DNA from: an uncultured Acidimicrobiaceae bacterium
Lineage (GTDB): Bacteria > Actinomycetota > Acidimicrobiia > Acidimicrobiales > Ilumatobacteraceae
DNA length: 44,831 nucleotides
Direction: 5' to 3'
Assembly (NCBI GenBank): GCA_903919455.1
Contig: CAIXIJ010000127.1
Location: 1-44,831 of the forward strand
Positions 24,947-32,528 of the stretch are shown here, piece by piece. Below the pieces are notes generated by a model that did not search any database, had not been told where the DNA came from, and saw only the letters and a list, made by a program, of their open reading frames with translations. Both the position numbers and the translations under genes were made by a program. Numbering within the stretch: position 1 is the stretch's first letter; every line of letters begins with the position of its first letter.

Positions 24947-25659
24947 GCCTTCACTCCATAGACGATGAAGCTCTTGCCCATCACGGGCGCCAGTGCGCGC
25001 TCGAGCACCTTCATCGAACCCGGCTGCTCGGTGATCTCCCACTCCAGCAGCTTGCGGTACTTGGTGACCAACGGGTGGTCGTTGTTGCGCGGGCCCACAG
25101 CGCACTTCAGCCACCAGTAGGGCGAGTGCAACGCGTGCGCGTGATGGCTACCGGTGACGCGCAAACCTGCCGTGCGCATCTTCGCCTTCAGCTCGGTGGC
25201 CGAATAGATGCGCACGTGCCCGCCCACCGACTTCGGTGCGTGGTACTCGTCGCTGAGCAACCAGTTGATCTTCTCCGGGTACCACGTGGGCACGGTGCAG
25301 GCGAAGGTGCCGCCGGGCCGCAACACGCGCACGAGTTCGCCGATGGCGGCTACGTCGTCCTGGATGTGCTCGAGCACCTCGCTGGTGATCACCCGGTCGA
25401 ACGAGTTGTCGTCGAACGGCAAGCGAGTGGCATCGCCCTGCAACGCGCCGACGTAGCGGGCTTCGGGGATCTGGCCGGCAGCCACCATGGCACCGAACGT
25501 GCCCCGGGTGGTGACGACCTCATCGGCCATGTAGTCCAGTGCGACCACGTTGGCGCCCAGGCGGGCGAGTTCGAACGCGTGACGTCCGAAACCGGCGCCT
25601 GCATCGAGCACGAGGTCGCCGGGCTGGACGCCAAGTTTCGGGAATCGAATGGTCAGCAA
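24943..25659 (-). CDS. Class I SAM-dependent methyltransferase
   Basis: A 238-residue methyltransferase (type 11-like). SAM-binding motif I is LVLDAGAGFGRHAFELARLG, the strand-2 acidic residue lies in VVALDYMADEV, and motifs in LPFDDNSFDRVITSEVLEHI and LRVLRPGGTF-type text (VRVLRPGGTFACTVPTWYP) complete the fold. The C-terminal half contains HALHSPYWWLKCAVG, which may shape a substrate pocket. The apparent start is TTG at 25659, 3 nt after the glycosyltransferase stop; a weak start suggests its translation depends on the upstream gene. The substrate is unknown; position in the cassette suggests a sugar or lipid. Confidence 0.85.
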   Translation of the reverse strand: MLTIRFPKLGVQPGDLVLDAGAGFGRHAFELARLGANVVALDYMADEVVTTRGTFGAMVAAGQIPEARYVGALQGDATRLPFDDNSFDRVITSEVLEHIQDDVAAIGELVRVLRPGGTFACTVPTWYPEKINWLLSDEYHAPKSVGGHVRIYSATELKAKMRTAGLRVTGSHHAHALHSPYWWLKCAVGPRNNDHPLVTKYRKLLEWEITEQPGSMKVLERALAPVMGKSFIVYGVKA

Positions 25660-25662
25660 GGC

Positions 25663-26976
25663 TCAGATCCGACCGTTGGTGCGGAGCTTCTCCACGTTGG
25701 CGGGCATGGCAAGCACCTCGCGGTATTGGTCGACGGTGAGCTGCGCACAGTGCTTCCAACTCCAGCGCTCCACCACGCGGGTGCGGCCGGCCTGACCGAC
25801 GCGCTCGCGCAGGGCCGGGTCGTCGAGGCCGCGACGAATGGCGGTGACGAGTGCATCGACATCGCCCGCCTTGCACTGCAGCACCGTGTCGCCGTCGCGT
25901 CCGGTCACTTCGGGAAGCGCACCGCCGTCGGTGGCCACGAGGCAGATGCCGGTACTCATCGCCTCGATGGCGGGAAGGCTGAAACCCTCGTAGAGGCTGG
26001 GCACCACGGCCAGCTCGGCTTCGGCGTAGAGCTCGACGATGCGCTCGTCGCTGACGCCCGACACGAATTCGATGTGCGGACGCAGGCCGAGCTTGTCGAT
26101 GAGGTCGGCGCTCGCACCCTCGCGGGGCTTGCCGATGATGGTGAGGGTGACGTCGCGCTCGGTGCGCAGCTTGGCCATGGCCTCCAGCAGATAGCTGAGA
26201 CCCTTCAACGCCACATCGGCGGACGCGGTGGTGATGAGGCGGCCGGGTCGACGTGTCACGTGCGGCATGGGGAGGAACAACTCGGGGTCGACGCCCACGG
26301 GCACGAGGCGCATGCGGTCGAGCGACACGCCCATGTCGGAGTGGATGTCTTTGATGCTGTTCTCGCTCACCACGACGACGCGCGGCATACGGCTGGCGAC
26401 GCGGCCCTGCATCTTCACGAAGCTGTACCAGCGGCCGATGGCCCGCTTGCGCTTCTTGGCTTGGGCGTGCTCCATCTCCAGCGCGCGGTCGCGGGTGATG
26501 GGGTGGTGCAGCGTGACGATCGTGGGCATCATCTTCTCGATGCCGAGGATGCCGTAGCCAAGACACTGGTTGTCGTGCACCAGGTCGAAGTCGCGCTTGC
26601 GCTTCTTCAGTTCGTCGTACACGCGAACGCTGAAGCCCATGGGCTCGCCGAACGTGCCCTTCATGTGCGTGAGGGTCTCGATGACGTCGCCCTTCGACTT
26701 GATCTCCCAATACGCCGGGAAACGGCCGGGATACGCGTCGTTCCACAGGTCCAGGCTGGGCAGCTTGTGCATCGTGATGCGCGGGTCGAGCACCGGGTAC
26801 GGCTGGCCGCTGAACACTTCAACGCTGTGGCCGAGGTCGACGAGCGCCTTGGTGAGGTGGCGGGTGTATACACCCTGGCCACCCACGTGGGGCTTGCCGC
26901 GATAGGTGAGATAGGCGAGCTTCAGCGGCGCATCGGGGTCGAGGCCCCGAGCACCAGCCGGGTTGACGGCAGACAT
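25663..26976 (-). CDS. Glycosyltransferase family 4-type protein
   Basis: A 437-residue GT-B-fold glycosyltransferase. The N-terminal domain has LAYLTYRGKPHVGGQGVYTR (nucleotide-sugar fold entry), and the C-terminal domain has VALKGLSYLLEAMAKL, TLTIIGKPREG and the E-x7-E motif region VPSLYEGFSLPAIEAMSTGI, typical of retaining GT4 enzymes. It is the first gene of a three-gene cassette with a methyltransferase and a toroid protein. The ATG at 26976 is supported by a TAGCGT box 8 nt upstream; the open frame to 27267 is a shadow over galM. Donor and acceptor are unknown. Confidence 0.92.
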   Translation of the reverse strand: MSAVNPAGARGLDPDAPLKLAYLTYRGKPHVGGQGVYTRHLTKALVDLGHSVEVFSGQPYPVLDPRITMHKLPSLDLWNDAYPGRFPAYWEIKSKGDVIETLTHMKGTFGEPMGFSVRVYDELKKRKRDFDLVHDNQCLGYGILGIEKMMPTIVTLHHPITRDRALEMEHAQAKKRKRAIGRWYSFVKMQGRVASRMPRVVVVSENSIKDIHSDMGVSLDRMRLVPVGVDPELFLPMPHVTRRPGRLITTASADVALKGLSYLLEAMAKLRTERDVTLTIIGKPREGASADLIDKLGLRPHIEFVSGVSDERIVELYAEAELAVVPSLYEGFSLPAIEAMSTGICLVATDGGALPEVTGRDGDTVLQCKAGDVDALVTAIRRGLDDPALRERVGQAGRTRVVERWSWKHCAQLTVDQYREVLAMPANVEKLRTNGRI

Positions 26977-26984
26977 GGGTGGCA

Positions 26985-26990
26985 ACGCTA
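26985..26990 (-). promoter_or_regulatory. Candidate -10 box (TAGCGT) for the glycosyltransferase cassette
   Basis: On the minus strand TAGCGT is followed by 8 nt and then the ATG at 26976. It would drive the GT/methyltransferase/toroid operon as a leaderless mRNA. Confidence 0.55.
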
Positions 26991-27035
26991 TCGGGAGGTG
27001 GTTACCGGCGGGTACGCGAACCGTGTCACCGCAGG

Positions 27036-27800
27036 TCAGGCACCCCAGCGAATGGTCATGCGGCGCTGCAGCAGTTCCCCCGGCTCCAGCCGGGTGGACC
27101 CGCCGATGGTGAACCCATCGGGAGGTGCGCTCTGGGGCTCTACGCAGGTGACGTCGTCGGGTTCGTCGTAGACCACCCAGTGATCGCAATCGGACTCGAT
27201 GGTGAGCGTGAGCCCGGGGAAGTGCAAGCGCAGCGGAGCGATCGGTCGCACGAAACAGTCGTCCCAAGGATGTGGCTTCGGTTCGACCAACACCGGGATC
27301 GCCATGCCGGCATCGTCGCGCACGTACATGCGCTCGAACTCGAGGTCGGCCAACAGTGGTTTACGGAAGCACGGGTGCCATCCGATGGTGGCCGGCATGG
27401 CCTGCTGCACGGCATACACCGTGAGCATGCACGTGAGCCCGTTCGGGTGCAGCGCAAGGTGCTGGTGCGCGGTGCCGCCGAACTCCCAGTCGAGTGCGAC
27501 GCGCATCTCGCAGTAGTCGCGGCCGGCGTCGATCACCTCCCACGGTGCGGTGAACGCTGTGCCGTGGATGGAATGCGGGGGAAGGTTCACCGGTAGCTGT
27601 CGCTGGACGTCGTCGAACTCGAACCGGCCGTGCCGAACGCGCCCAGCCCAGGGAGCCATTGGAAAGCTGCCCCAGGTCATCGGCCCGCCGGTGCGATCGC
27701 TCTTCAAGAGGTCGAGTTCACCGACGCGAATCTGCGCGACTCGACCACCGGCATTCGGATCCACCTCGACGCGTGCGTCGCCCGCTTCCAACTCGATCAT
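27036..27800 (-). CDS. galM: Aldose 1-epimerase-like protein
   Basis: A 254-residue (if started at 27800) mutarotase that interconverts alpha and beta anomers of aldoses. Recognisable segments are [35 protein letters not shown] with its Arg, [14 protein letters not shown] containing a conserved His, and [11 protein letters not shown] holding the second catalytic His; the Glu of [14 protein letters not shown] matches the general base. The ATG at 27800 is preferred because GAGAAT lies 6 nt before it; an ATG at 27818 would add six residues. It is shorter than classical GalM, as seen in many actinobacterial members. It is divergent from dtd. Confidence 0.87.
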   Translation of the reverse strand: MIELEAGDARVEVDPNAGGRVAQIRVGELDLLKSDRTGGPMTWGSFPMAPWAGRVRHGRFEFDDVQRQLPVNLPPHSIHGTAFTAPWEVIDAGRDYCEMRVALDWEFGGTAHQHLALHPNGLTCMLTVYAVQQAMPATIGWHPCFRKPLLADLEFERMYVRDDAGMAIPVLVEPKPHPWDDCFVRPIAPLRLHFPGLTLTIESDCDHWVVYDEPDDVTCVEPQSAPPDGFTIGGSTRLEPGELLQRRMTIRWGA

Positions 27801-27806
27801 CGAGCC

Positions 27807-27818
27807 ATTCTCTAGCAT
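27807..27818. promoter_or_regulatory. Back-to-back -10 boxes for galM (minus) and dtd (plus)
   Basis: TAGCAT at 27813-27818 precedes the dtd ATG by 8 nt on the plus strand. GAGAAT (27807-27812, minus strand) precedes the galM ATG at 27800 by 6 nt. The two hexamers abut, so the divergent promoters share at most a few bases and the polymerases would compete. Confidence 0.5.
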
Positions 27819-27826
27819 GCGGTCCC

Positions 27827-28264
27827 ATGCGAGGCTTGGTGCAGCGGGTGAAGAGCGCGAACGTGACGGTGGCGGGCGAGCAGGTGGGCGCCATCGGCCA
27901 GGGGTTGTGTGTGCTGGTGGGTGTCACCCACGACGACACGGCTGATCACGCCCGCAAGATGGCCGAGAAGATCTGGCACCTGCGCGTGATGGACGACGAG
28001 ACCGGGGTGATGAACAAGAGCGTCGCCGACACCACCCGCGAGGTGTTGGTAGTGAGTCAGTTCACGCTGTACGGCGACACGAACGGCGGCCGTCGACCGA
28101 GTTGGATCGCAGCGGCTCGGCCGGAGCACGCCGAGCCGTTGGTGCAGGCCGTAGTGGATCATCTGCGTTCGCTCGGGGCCACGGTGGCCACCGGCAGGTT
28201 CCGCACCGAGATGTTGGTGGACATCCGCAACGACGGCCCCGTCACCGTCCTCCTCGAACTCTGA
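27827..28264 (+). CDS. dtd: D-aminoacyl-tRNA deacylase
   Basis: A 145-residue proofreading enzyme that removes D-amino acids, and glycine from tRNA-Ala, after mischarging. All family hallmarks are present: [18 protein letters not shown] at the N-terminus, [20 protein letters not shown], the [17 protein letters not shown] segment with the conserved SQxT motif, and the NxGPVT motif ([12 protein letters not shown]) near the end. Length is normal. The ATG at 27827 is the only start that fits; the long open frame upstream is antisense to galM. A large repeat region with a strong palindrome begins 2 nt after the stop and could end its transcript. Confidence 0.96.
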   Translation: MRGLVQRVKSANVTVAGEQVGAIGQGLCVLVGVTHDDTADHARKMAEKIWHLRVMDDETGVMNKSVADTTREVLVVSQFTLYGDTNGGRRPSWIAAARPEHAEPLVQAVVDHLRSLGATVATGRFRTEMLVDIRNDGPVTVLLEL

Positions 28265-28265
28265 C

Positions 28266-28437
28266 CCCATCCGAGTCCCCGGCGCCCAATCGAGTCCCTG
28301 GCGCTCACCGGCCCCAGTGGCGCCCATCCGAGTCGGGACTCGCACCCCGGGTGCGAGTCCCGACTCGGTTGGTGGTGTAGGACTCGGTTGGTGGTGTGGG
28401 ACTCGGTTGGTGGTGTGGGACTCGGATGGTGGCGGCG
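28266..28437. repeat. Mirrored 19-nt repeat array around a 41-nt palindrome (copy B)
   Basis: Four 19-nt units run from 28266 (starts at 28266, 28285, 28304 and 28323), the first two and the fourth carrying CGAGTC. A near-perfect palindrome follows, with 20-nt arms (28328-28347 and 28349-28368) around one base. Four more 19-nt units (28362, 28381, 28400 and 28419) then carry GACTCGG in the opposite orientation; two of these are identical. The array therefore mirrors itself about the palindrome. It resembles copy A at 22548-22628. It lies between dtd and the aminotransferase gene. Confidence 0.88.
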
Positions 28438-28499
28438 GGTGGCGGCGGGGTGAGAACGTTCCACCATGTGGGCCGGTTCCGTGATGCGGGACAGTTTGC

Positions 28500-28505
28500 T
28501 ATTGT
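28500..28505 (+). promoter_or_regulatory. Candidate -10 box (TATTGT) for the aminotransferase operon
   Basis: TATTGT with a poor TTCCGT-like -35 (28477-28482, 17-nt spacing) would give a leader of about 40 nt containing the AGGAG ribosome site at 28544-28548. The stretch 28491-28520 is unusually AT-rich for this window. Confidence 0.4.
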
Positions 28506-28550
28506 TTCCTTAACTTTTTGTACACCCCTGGTGGGGGGAAAGCAGGAGCA

Positions 28551-29747
28551 ATGGCGCTCGCAGAACGGCTCACCAATCTCGGTACGGAGACCGCATTCGC
28601 GGTGTCGTTGGCCGCCGCCGATTGGGCGTCGAAGGGGAACCGGGTGTACCCGTTCCACCTCGGCGATATCAACCTCCCCACGCCCTCGAACATGGTGGAA
28701 GCCATGAACAGGGCCATCGCCGAGGGCAAGACCGGGTACTGCCCGGCTGCCGGCATCATGCCGTTGCGCGAGGCACTCGCCGCCGATACGGCACGTCGTC
28801 GTGGGCTCCACTACACGGCCGCCAACGTGGTGGTGCAGCCCGGTGGCAAGCCGGTGATCGGCAAGTTCATCCAGACGGTGATGAACCCGGGCGAGGGTGT
28901 GCTGTACCCGAACCCCGGCTACCCGATCTACGAAAGCATGATCGAGTACTACGGCGGCCAGAGCCTGGCCTACCGCTATGTGCAGACCGATACTGGCTTT
29001 GCCATCGACCTCGACCACCTCCGCTCGCTGATCACGCCCGCCACCACAGCCATTATCTACAACAACCTGCAGAACCCACTTGGTTGCGAGAGCACACCGG
29101 AGGAGATGCAAGCCATCGCCGACATCGCCATTGAGCACGACCTCACGGTGCTGGCCGACGAGGCCTACTTCGAGATGCGCTACTCGGGCGAGAGCCACTC
29201 CATCGCATCGCTGCCCGGCATGGCCGAGCGCACGGTCATCCTCTACACGTTCTCCAAGAAGTTCGCGATGACCGGCTGGCGCCTGGGCGCAGCGATCGCG
29301 CCGCAGCCCATCGCCGAGAGCATCGCCAAGCTGAACACCAACGATGAAAGCTGCACCACGCACTTCGTGCAGGCAGCCGGCGTGGAAGGCATCAACGGCG
29401 ACCAGTCGGGTCCGCAGGCAATCCTCGCCGAACTGCAGCGCCGTCGCGACGCCGCCTGGAGCGAACTTGCCCAGATCGACGGTCTCGTGTGCCCGAAGCC
29501 GGAAGCCACCTTCTATCTGTTCCCGAAGGTGACCGATCTGATGGCTCGCATGGGCTTCGACGAGGTGGGTGCGTTCGCCACCGCGGCGCTGCATCACACC
29601 GGCGTGTCGTTCTGCACGCGTAAGCATTTCGGCCGCCCGCAGCCTGGCGAGCAGGACCACTTCGTGCGCTTCGCCTACTCGGGGCTTTCGGTCGACGACA
29701 TCCATGAAGGCCTGTCGGGTCTGCGTCGCTGGATCGAGAGCGTCTGA
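28551..29747 (+). CDS. Pyridoxal-phosphate aminotransferase, class I/II
   Basis: A 398-residue fold-type I aminotransferase. The PLP-binding Lys lies in YTFSKKFAMTGWRLGA, the cofactor ring is held by the Asp/Tyr of LTVLADEAYFEMRYSG, and NNLQNPLGCEST supplies the Asn motif. The substrate-carboxylate Arg is in the C-terminal HFVRFAYSGL segment. The amino donor is not settled by sequence. The ATG at 28551 follows AGGAG (28544-28548) by 2 nt; a TTG at 28518 is in frame but has no support. It overlaps the following dehydrogenase start (TGATG), which suggests the two enzymes act in sequence, for example on a 2-oxo acid such as hydroxypyruvate or glyoxylate (inference). Confidence 0.92.
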   Translation: MALAERLTNLGTETAFAVSLAAADWASKGNRVYPFHLGDINLPTPSNMVEAMNRAIAEGKTGYCPAAGIMPLREALAADTARRRGLHYTAANVVVQPGGKPVIGKFIQTVMNPGEGVLYPNPGYPIYESMIEYYGGQSLAYRYVQTDTGFAIDLDHLRSLITPATTAIIYNNLQNPLGCESTPEEMQAIADIAIEHDLTVLADEAYFEMRYSGESHSIASLPGMAERTVILYTFSKKFAMTGWRLGAAIAPQPIAESIAKLNTNDESCTTHFVQAAGVEGINGDQSGPQAILAELQRRRDAAWSELAQIDGLVCPKPEATFYLFPKVTDLMARMGFDEVGAFATAALHHTGVSFCTRKHFGRPQPGEQDHFVRFAYSGLSVDDIHEGLSGLRRWIESV

Positions 29748-30724
29748 TGGCCGCGCCGCGTATCGCCGTCACCGGTCGGATCCCCGACGCCGGGTTCGAA
29801 CTGCTGCATGAGGCGGGCGACGTGGTGGCGTGGGATTCACTCGAGGTGCCGACGGTCGAACAGGTGCACGAGATGGTGGCGGGTGCCGATGCCGTGCTCA
29901 CGTTGCTCACCACCAAGGTTGACGACGCATTCCTCGATGCGGCCGGCCCGCAGTTGAAGGTGGTCGCCAATGTCGCGGTTGGCTACAACAACATCGACGT
30001 CGCCGCCTGCTCCCGCCGTGGCGTGGTCTGCACCAACACTCCCGGTGTGCTCACCGAGGCCACCGCCGACATCGCGATGGCGCTGGTGCTCATGTCCACC
30101 CGCCGTCTCGGCGAGGGCGAGCGGGTCATCCGTAGCAACACACCGTGGCAGTGGGGCATGTTCTACATGCTCGGCTCCGGCATTCAAGGTCGTCGTCTCG
30201 GCATCGTGGGCATGGGCGACATCGGCCAGGCACTCGCTCGCCGGGCGCGTGCATTCGGCATGACCATCGCGTACTCGAACCGTAAGCCGGTGGCCCCCGC
30301 CATCGAGACCGAACTGGGTGCCGAGTTCATGAGCATGGACGAGTTGCTCACCACCAGCGATGTAGTGAGCATCAACTGCCCGTACTCGCCAGCCACGCAC
30401 CACCTCATCAGCAGCAGCGAGCTGGGCATGATGAAGTCGTCTGCCTATCTCATCAACACTGCGCGCGGTCCCATCGTGGACGAAGCGGCGTTGGTGGACG
30501 CGCTCCGTTCCGGTGAGATCGCGGGCGCCGGGCTCGATGTGTTCGAAGCCGAACCCACGGTGCACCCCGGTCTGCTGGAGTGCGAGAACGCGGTGCTGGT
30601 GCCGCACCTCGGTTCGGCCACGGTGGAGACCCGGTCAGCAATGGCTCGCCTCGCGGCGCACAACGCTGTGAACGTGCTGAGCGGTGTGGAACCGCCTACG
30701 CCGATTCCGGTGCCGGCGAGCTGA
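29747..30724 (+). CDS. D-2-hydroxyacid dehydrogenase (glyoxylate/hydroxypyruvate reductase type)
   Basis: A 325-residue NAD(P)H-dependent reductase of D-2-hydroxyacid type. The nucleotide motif is LGIVGMGDIGQALARRARAF, and the catalytic set is complete: Arg in INTARGPIVDEAAL, Glu in LDVFEAEPTVHP and His in VLVPHLGSATVETR. NVAVGYNNIDVAAC is also typical of the glyoxylate reductase/glycerate dehydrogenase branch. Its start overlaps the aminotransferase stop by one base, so the pair probably runs 2-oxo acid to hydroxy acid after transamination. The gene ends inside the end of the convergent lnt gene (29-nt overlap). Confidence 0.92.
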   Translation: MAAPRIAVTGRIPDAGFELLHEAGDVVAWDSLEVPTVEQVHEMVAGADAVLTLLTTKVDDAFLDAAGPQLKVVANVAVGYNNIDVAACSRRGVVCTNTPGVLTEATADIAMALVLMSTRRLGEGERVIRSNTPWQWGMFYMLGSGIQGRRLGIVGMGDIGQALARRARAFGMTIAYSNRKPVAPAIETELGAEFMSMDELLTTSDVVSINCPYSPATHHLISSSELGMMKSSAYLINTARGPIVDEAALVDALRSGEIAGAGLDVFEAEPTVHPGLLECENAVLVPHLGSATVETRSAMARLAAHNAVNVLSGVEPPTPIPVPAS

Positions 30725-32261
30725 TCCTCGGTCGCCCACGCCACCAGGCAACGGCGAACACCGCGGCCATCATCAGCACCCATGGCAGGTTGCCGATGAG
30801 CGAGTACCAGGTGCGCCCCGAGCGACGCTCGATGGGCTGGCTGACGACCGCCCTGGCGCAGGGCTGGCCGGTTTCGGCATCAGACACCGAGCACTGGCTG
30901 ACAGATGTGCGTTGCAGCACATCGCCATCGGGTGACACGAACGCGCTGAACCCGGTGGGTGCTGCCTGAACGACCCACCTTCCCTGCTCCACCGCCCGCA
31001 GTTGCGACGATGCGACCTGCTGGGTCTGCAGCACGGTCCAGGTGTAACTGCTGCCGTTGGTGGGGTTGATGATGAACTCGCCGCCATGCACCACACCATC
31101 GTTGGCGCGACCGCCGAAGAAGACCTCCCACGAGATGACCACGCCCATCGTCGTGCCACTCGGCAGCGTGAGCACCGCCGGGCCGGTGCCGGCGATGGCG
31201 TCGTGGGGCACCAGATCGGTGGGGGCGCCTACGGCGTGCAAGAGCCCGCGCATCGGCATGTATTCGCCGAACGGCACCCGGCGGACCTTCTCGTACCGGT
31301 CGTACACATCGCCCTCTGGTGTGACCACCACCTGCGCGTTGATGAAGCGGTCATCGCCGGCGTCCTCGGTGATGCCGACGGCGAGCGGCGCGCCGATGCG
31401 GGCCGCCTGCTCGGCGATGGCGGCGAGTTCGGTGCTGCCCTCGAACGTGGGCACGTCGATCACGTTCTCGGGCCACAGAACAAGGTCGGCCGAACCGGAA
31501 GCGATGGTGCTGGTGGCGTCGAGGTGGCGCTGGAACACGGCCTCGTGTCCGGTGTTCACAGCGTGCGTACCCTGGGGCCCGCCGCCCTGCACCACCGTCA
31601 CTCGGAGCGGAGCAGCATCGGCAATGGCGTGGGTGCCATCGGCCAACGGACTGACCGCCCACACTGCCAGCGCGGCGACGAATGCGACGACGCCGTGCCA
31701 TTCACCCTTTGCGGTGACGCCTCGTTGCCGGGCGAGCGCGGGCACCACGGGTGACGGCCCCGCTAACGCAAAGCCGATCTGGAACGTGAACCACGTGAGC
31801 AGCAGTACACCTCCGACGCGCGCCATGCCGAGGAACGGGCCGCCCGCCTGCCCGATGGCCAGCGTGGCCAGCGGCACGCCGCCGAAGGGGAAGCACAGCC
31901 GCAAGGCTTCGGCAAGTGTGTGCGCAGCGGGTCGACCGATGACGCGCCACGGCCCTCGCGGTGCACTGAGCGCTGCAAGGCCATGAAACAAGGCGAACAG
32001 CAGGGTGGCGAGTACGTAACCGGGAGCGGTGAGGAACCACATCCACGCCATTCCGGGGCCGAGCCAACCGAATCCGAACACCATGCCCAGCGTGAGGCGC
32101 TGTCGACCGGTTTCAGCCTGCTGCAGGCTGGTCTCGAACAGTGCGATGCCCACGAAGGCCAATGGCCACCACCCCCACGGTGGGAGCGACATCGCCACCA
32201 GGAAACCTCCGAGCAGGGCATACGCCGAATGGCGGGTGGGGCGAAGGCGAGGGCGAATCAC
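30696..32261 (-). CDS. lnt: Apolipoprotein N-acyltransferase-like protein with Ser at the catalytic Cys site
   Basis: A 521-residue protein of the Lnt/nitrilase family, which adds the third acyl chain to lipoproteins. The N-terminal half has about six hydrophobic segments (GGFLVAMSLPPWGWWPLAFV onward); the periplasmic nitrilase domain starts near residue 230. The catalytic Glu is in LVLWPENVIDVPTFEG and the Lys in YDRYEKVRRVPFGEYMPMRG. Where the catalytic Cys of Lnt (C-Y/F-E) is expected, the codon is TCG: VVISWEVFFGG. This could mean a lost or altered acyl transfer. A final membrane segment lies near the C-terminus. The GTG start at 32261 has a TAGCGT box 9 nt upstream. Confidence 0.85.
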   Translation of the reverse strand: MIRPRLRPTRHSAYALLGGFLVAMSLPPWGWWPLAFVGIALFETSLQQAETGRQRLTLGMVFGFGWLGPGMAWMWFLTAPGYVLATLLFALFHGLAALSAPRGPWRVIGRPAAHTLAEALRLCFPFGGVPLATLAIGQAGGPFLGMARVGGVLLLTWFTFQIGFALAGPSPVVPALARQRGVTAKGEWHGVVAFVAALAVWAVSPLADGTHAIADAAPLRVTVVQGGGPQGTHAVNTGHEAVFQRHLDATSTIASGSADLVLWPENVIDVPTFEGSTELAAIAEQAARIGAPLAVGITEDAGDDRFINAQVVVTPEGDVYDRYEKVRRVPFGEYMPMRGLLHAVGAPTDLVPHDAIAGTGPAVLTLPSGTTMGVVISWEVFFGGRANDGVVHGGEFIINPTNGSSYTWTVLQTQQVASSQLRAVEQGRWVVQAAPTGFSAFVSPDGDVLQRTSVSQCSVSDAETGQPCARAVVSQPIERRSGRTWYSLIGNLPWVLMMAAVFAVAWWRGRPRISSPAPESA

Positions 32262-32270
32262 TGAATGGCG

Positions 32271-32276
32271 ACGCTA
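32271..32276 (-). promoter_or_regulatory. Candidate -10 box (TAGCGT) for lnt
   Basis: On the minus strand TAGCGT is followed by 9 nt and then the GTG at 32261, close to leaderless spacing. It matches the hexamer found before several other genes in this window. Confidence 0.5.
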
Positions 32277-32360
32277 GTCGGCGGCCTCCGTCGTGGTCGC
32301 ACGACGCAGATACGACCACGCTTCGTCCGGTCCCTTGCCAGTTTCTTGATAGTTTCCATC

Positions 32361-32389
32361 TTGTTCGACACGGATTTCTCACCTAACGT
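32361..32389 (+). promoter_or_regulatory. Candidate promoter for the surface-protein gene
   Basis: TTGTTC (32361-32366) and TAACGT (32384-32389) are separated by 17 nt, so transcription would begin near 32396. The protein start lies about 130 nt further on, leaving a long leader. The -35 matches only half of the usual consensus. Confidence 0.5.
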
Positions 32390-32395
32390 GACACT

Positions 32396-32510
32396 GTGTC
32401 TTTTTGGACACGACGGGACGTATTGATCCGCTGGCTGCAATTGGTCGCTTCGCCGGCGGGGAGCGAGCAGCGAACCCACCCCATACAAGGTCGAGACGGG
32501 AATCTCGACC
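32396..32510 (+). ncRNA. Structured 5' leader of the surface-protein mRNA
   Basis: Three inverted repeats lie in this leader: GTGTC/GACAC (32396-32411, 6-nt loop), an imperfect stem GGTCGCT with AGCGAACC (32443-32476) and a clean 8-bp stem GGTCGAGA/TCTCGACC with a 6-nt loop (32489-32510). The ribosome site GGAGGT (32519-32524) follows 8 nt later, before the ATG at 32529. I do not match it to a known riboswitch. Structure is seen; regulatory function is inferred. Confidence 0.5.
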
Positions 32511-32528
32511 CTCTATTCGGAGGTTGGG

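Noticed and set aside
25075-27171. A 698-codon plus-strand open frame across the glycosyltransferase and methyltransferase genes
   Set aside because: It lies antisense to two well-supported genes, has His/Gly/Ala-rich composition and no recognisable domain; long antisense frames are common in GC-rich DNA.
28266-28437. CRISPR array
   Set aside because: Repeats are short (19 nt) and contiguous without unique spacers, change orientation around a palindrome, and no cas gene is near.
28518-28550. Upstream TTG start for the aminotransferase
   Set aside because: The ATG at 28551 has an AGGAG site and gives the normal N-terminus; the added residues have no support.
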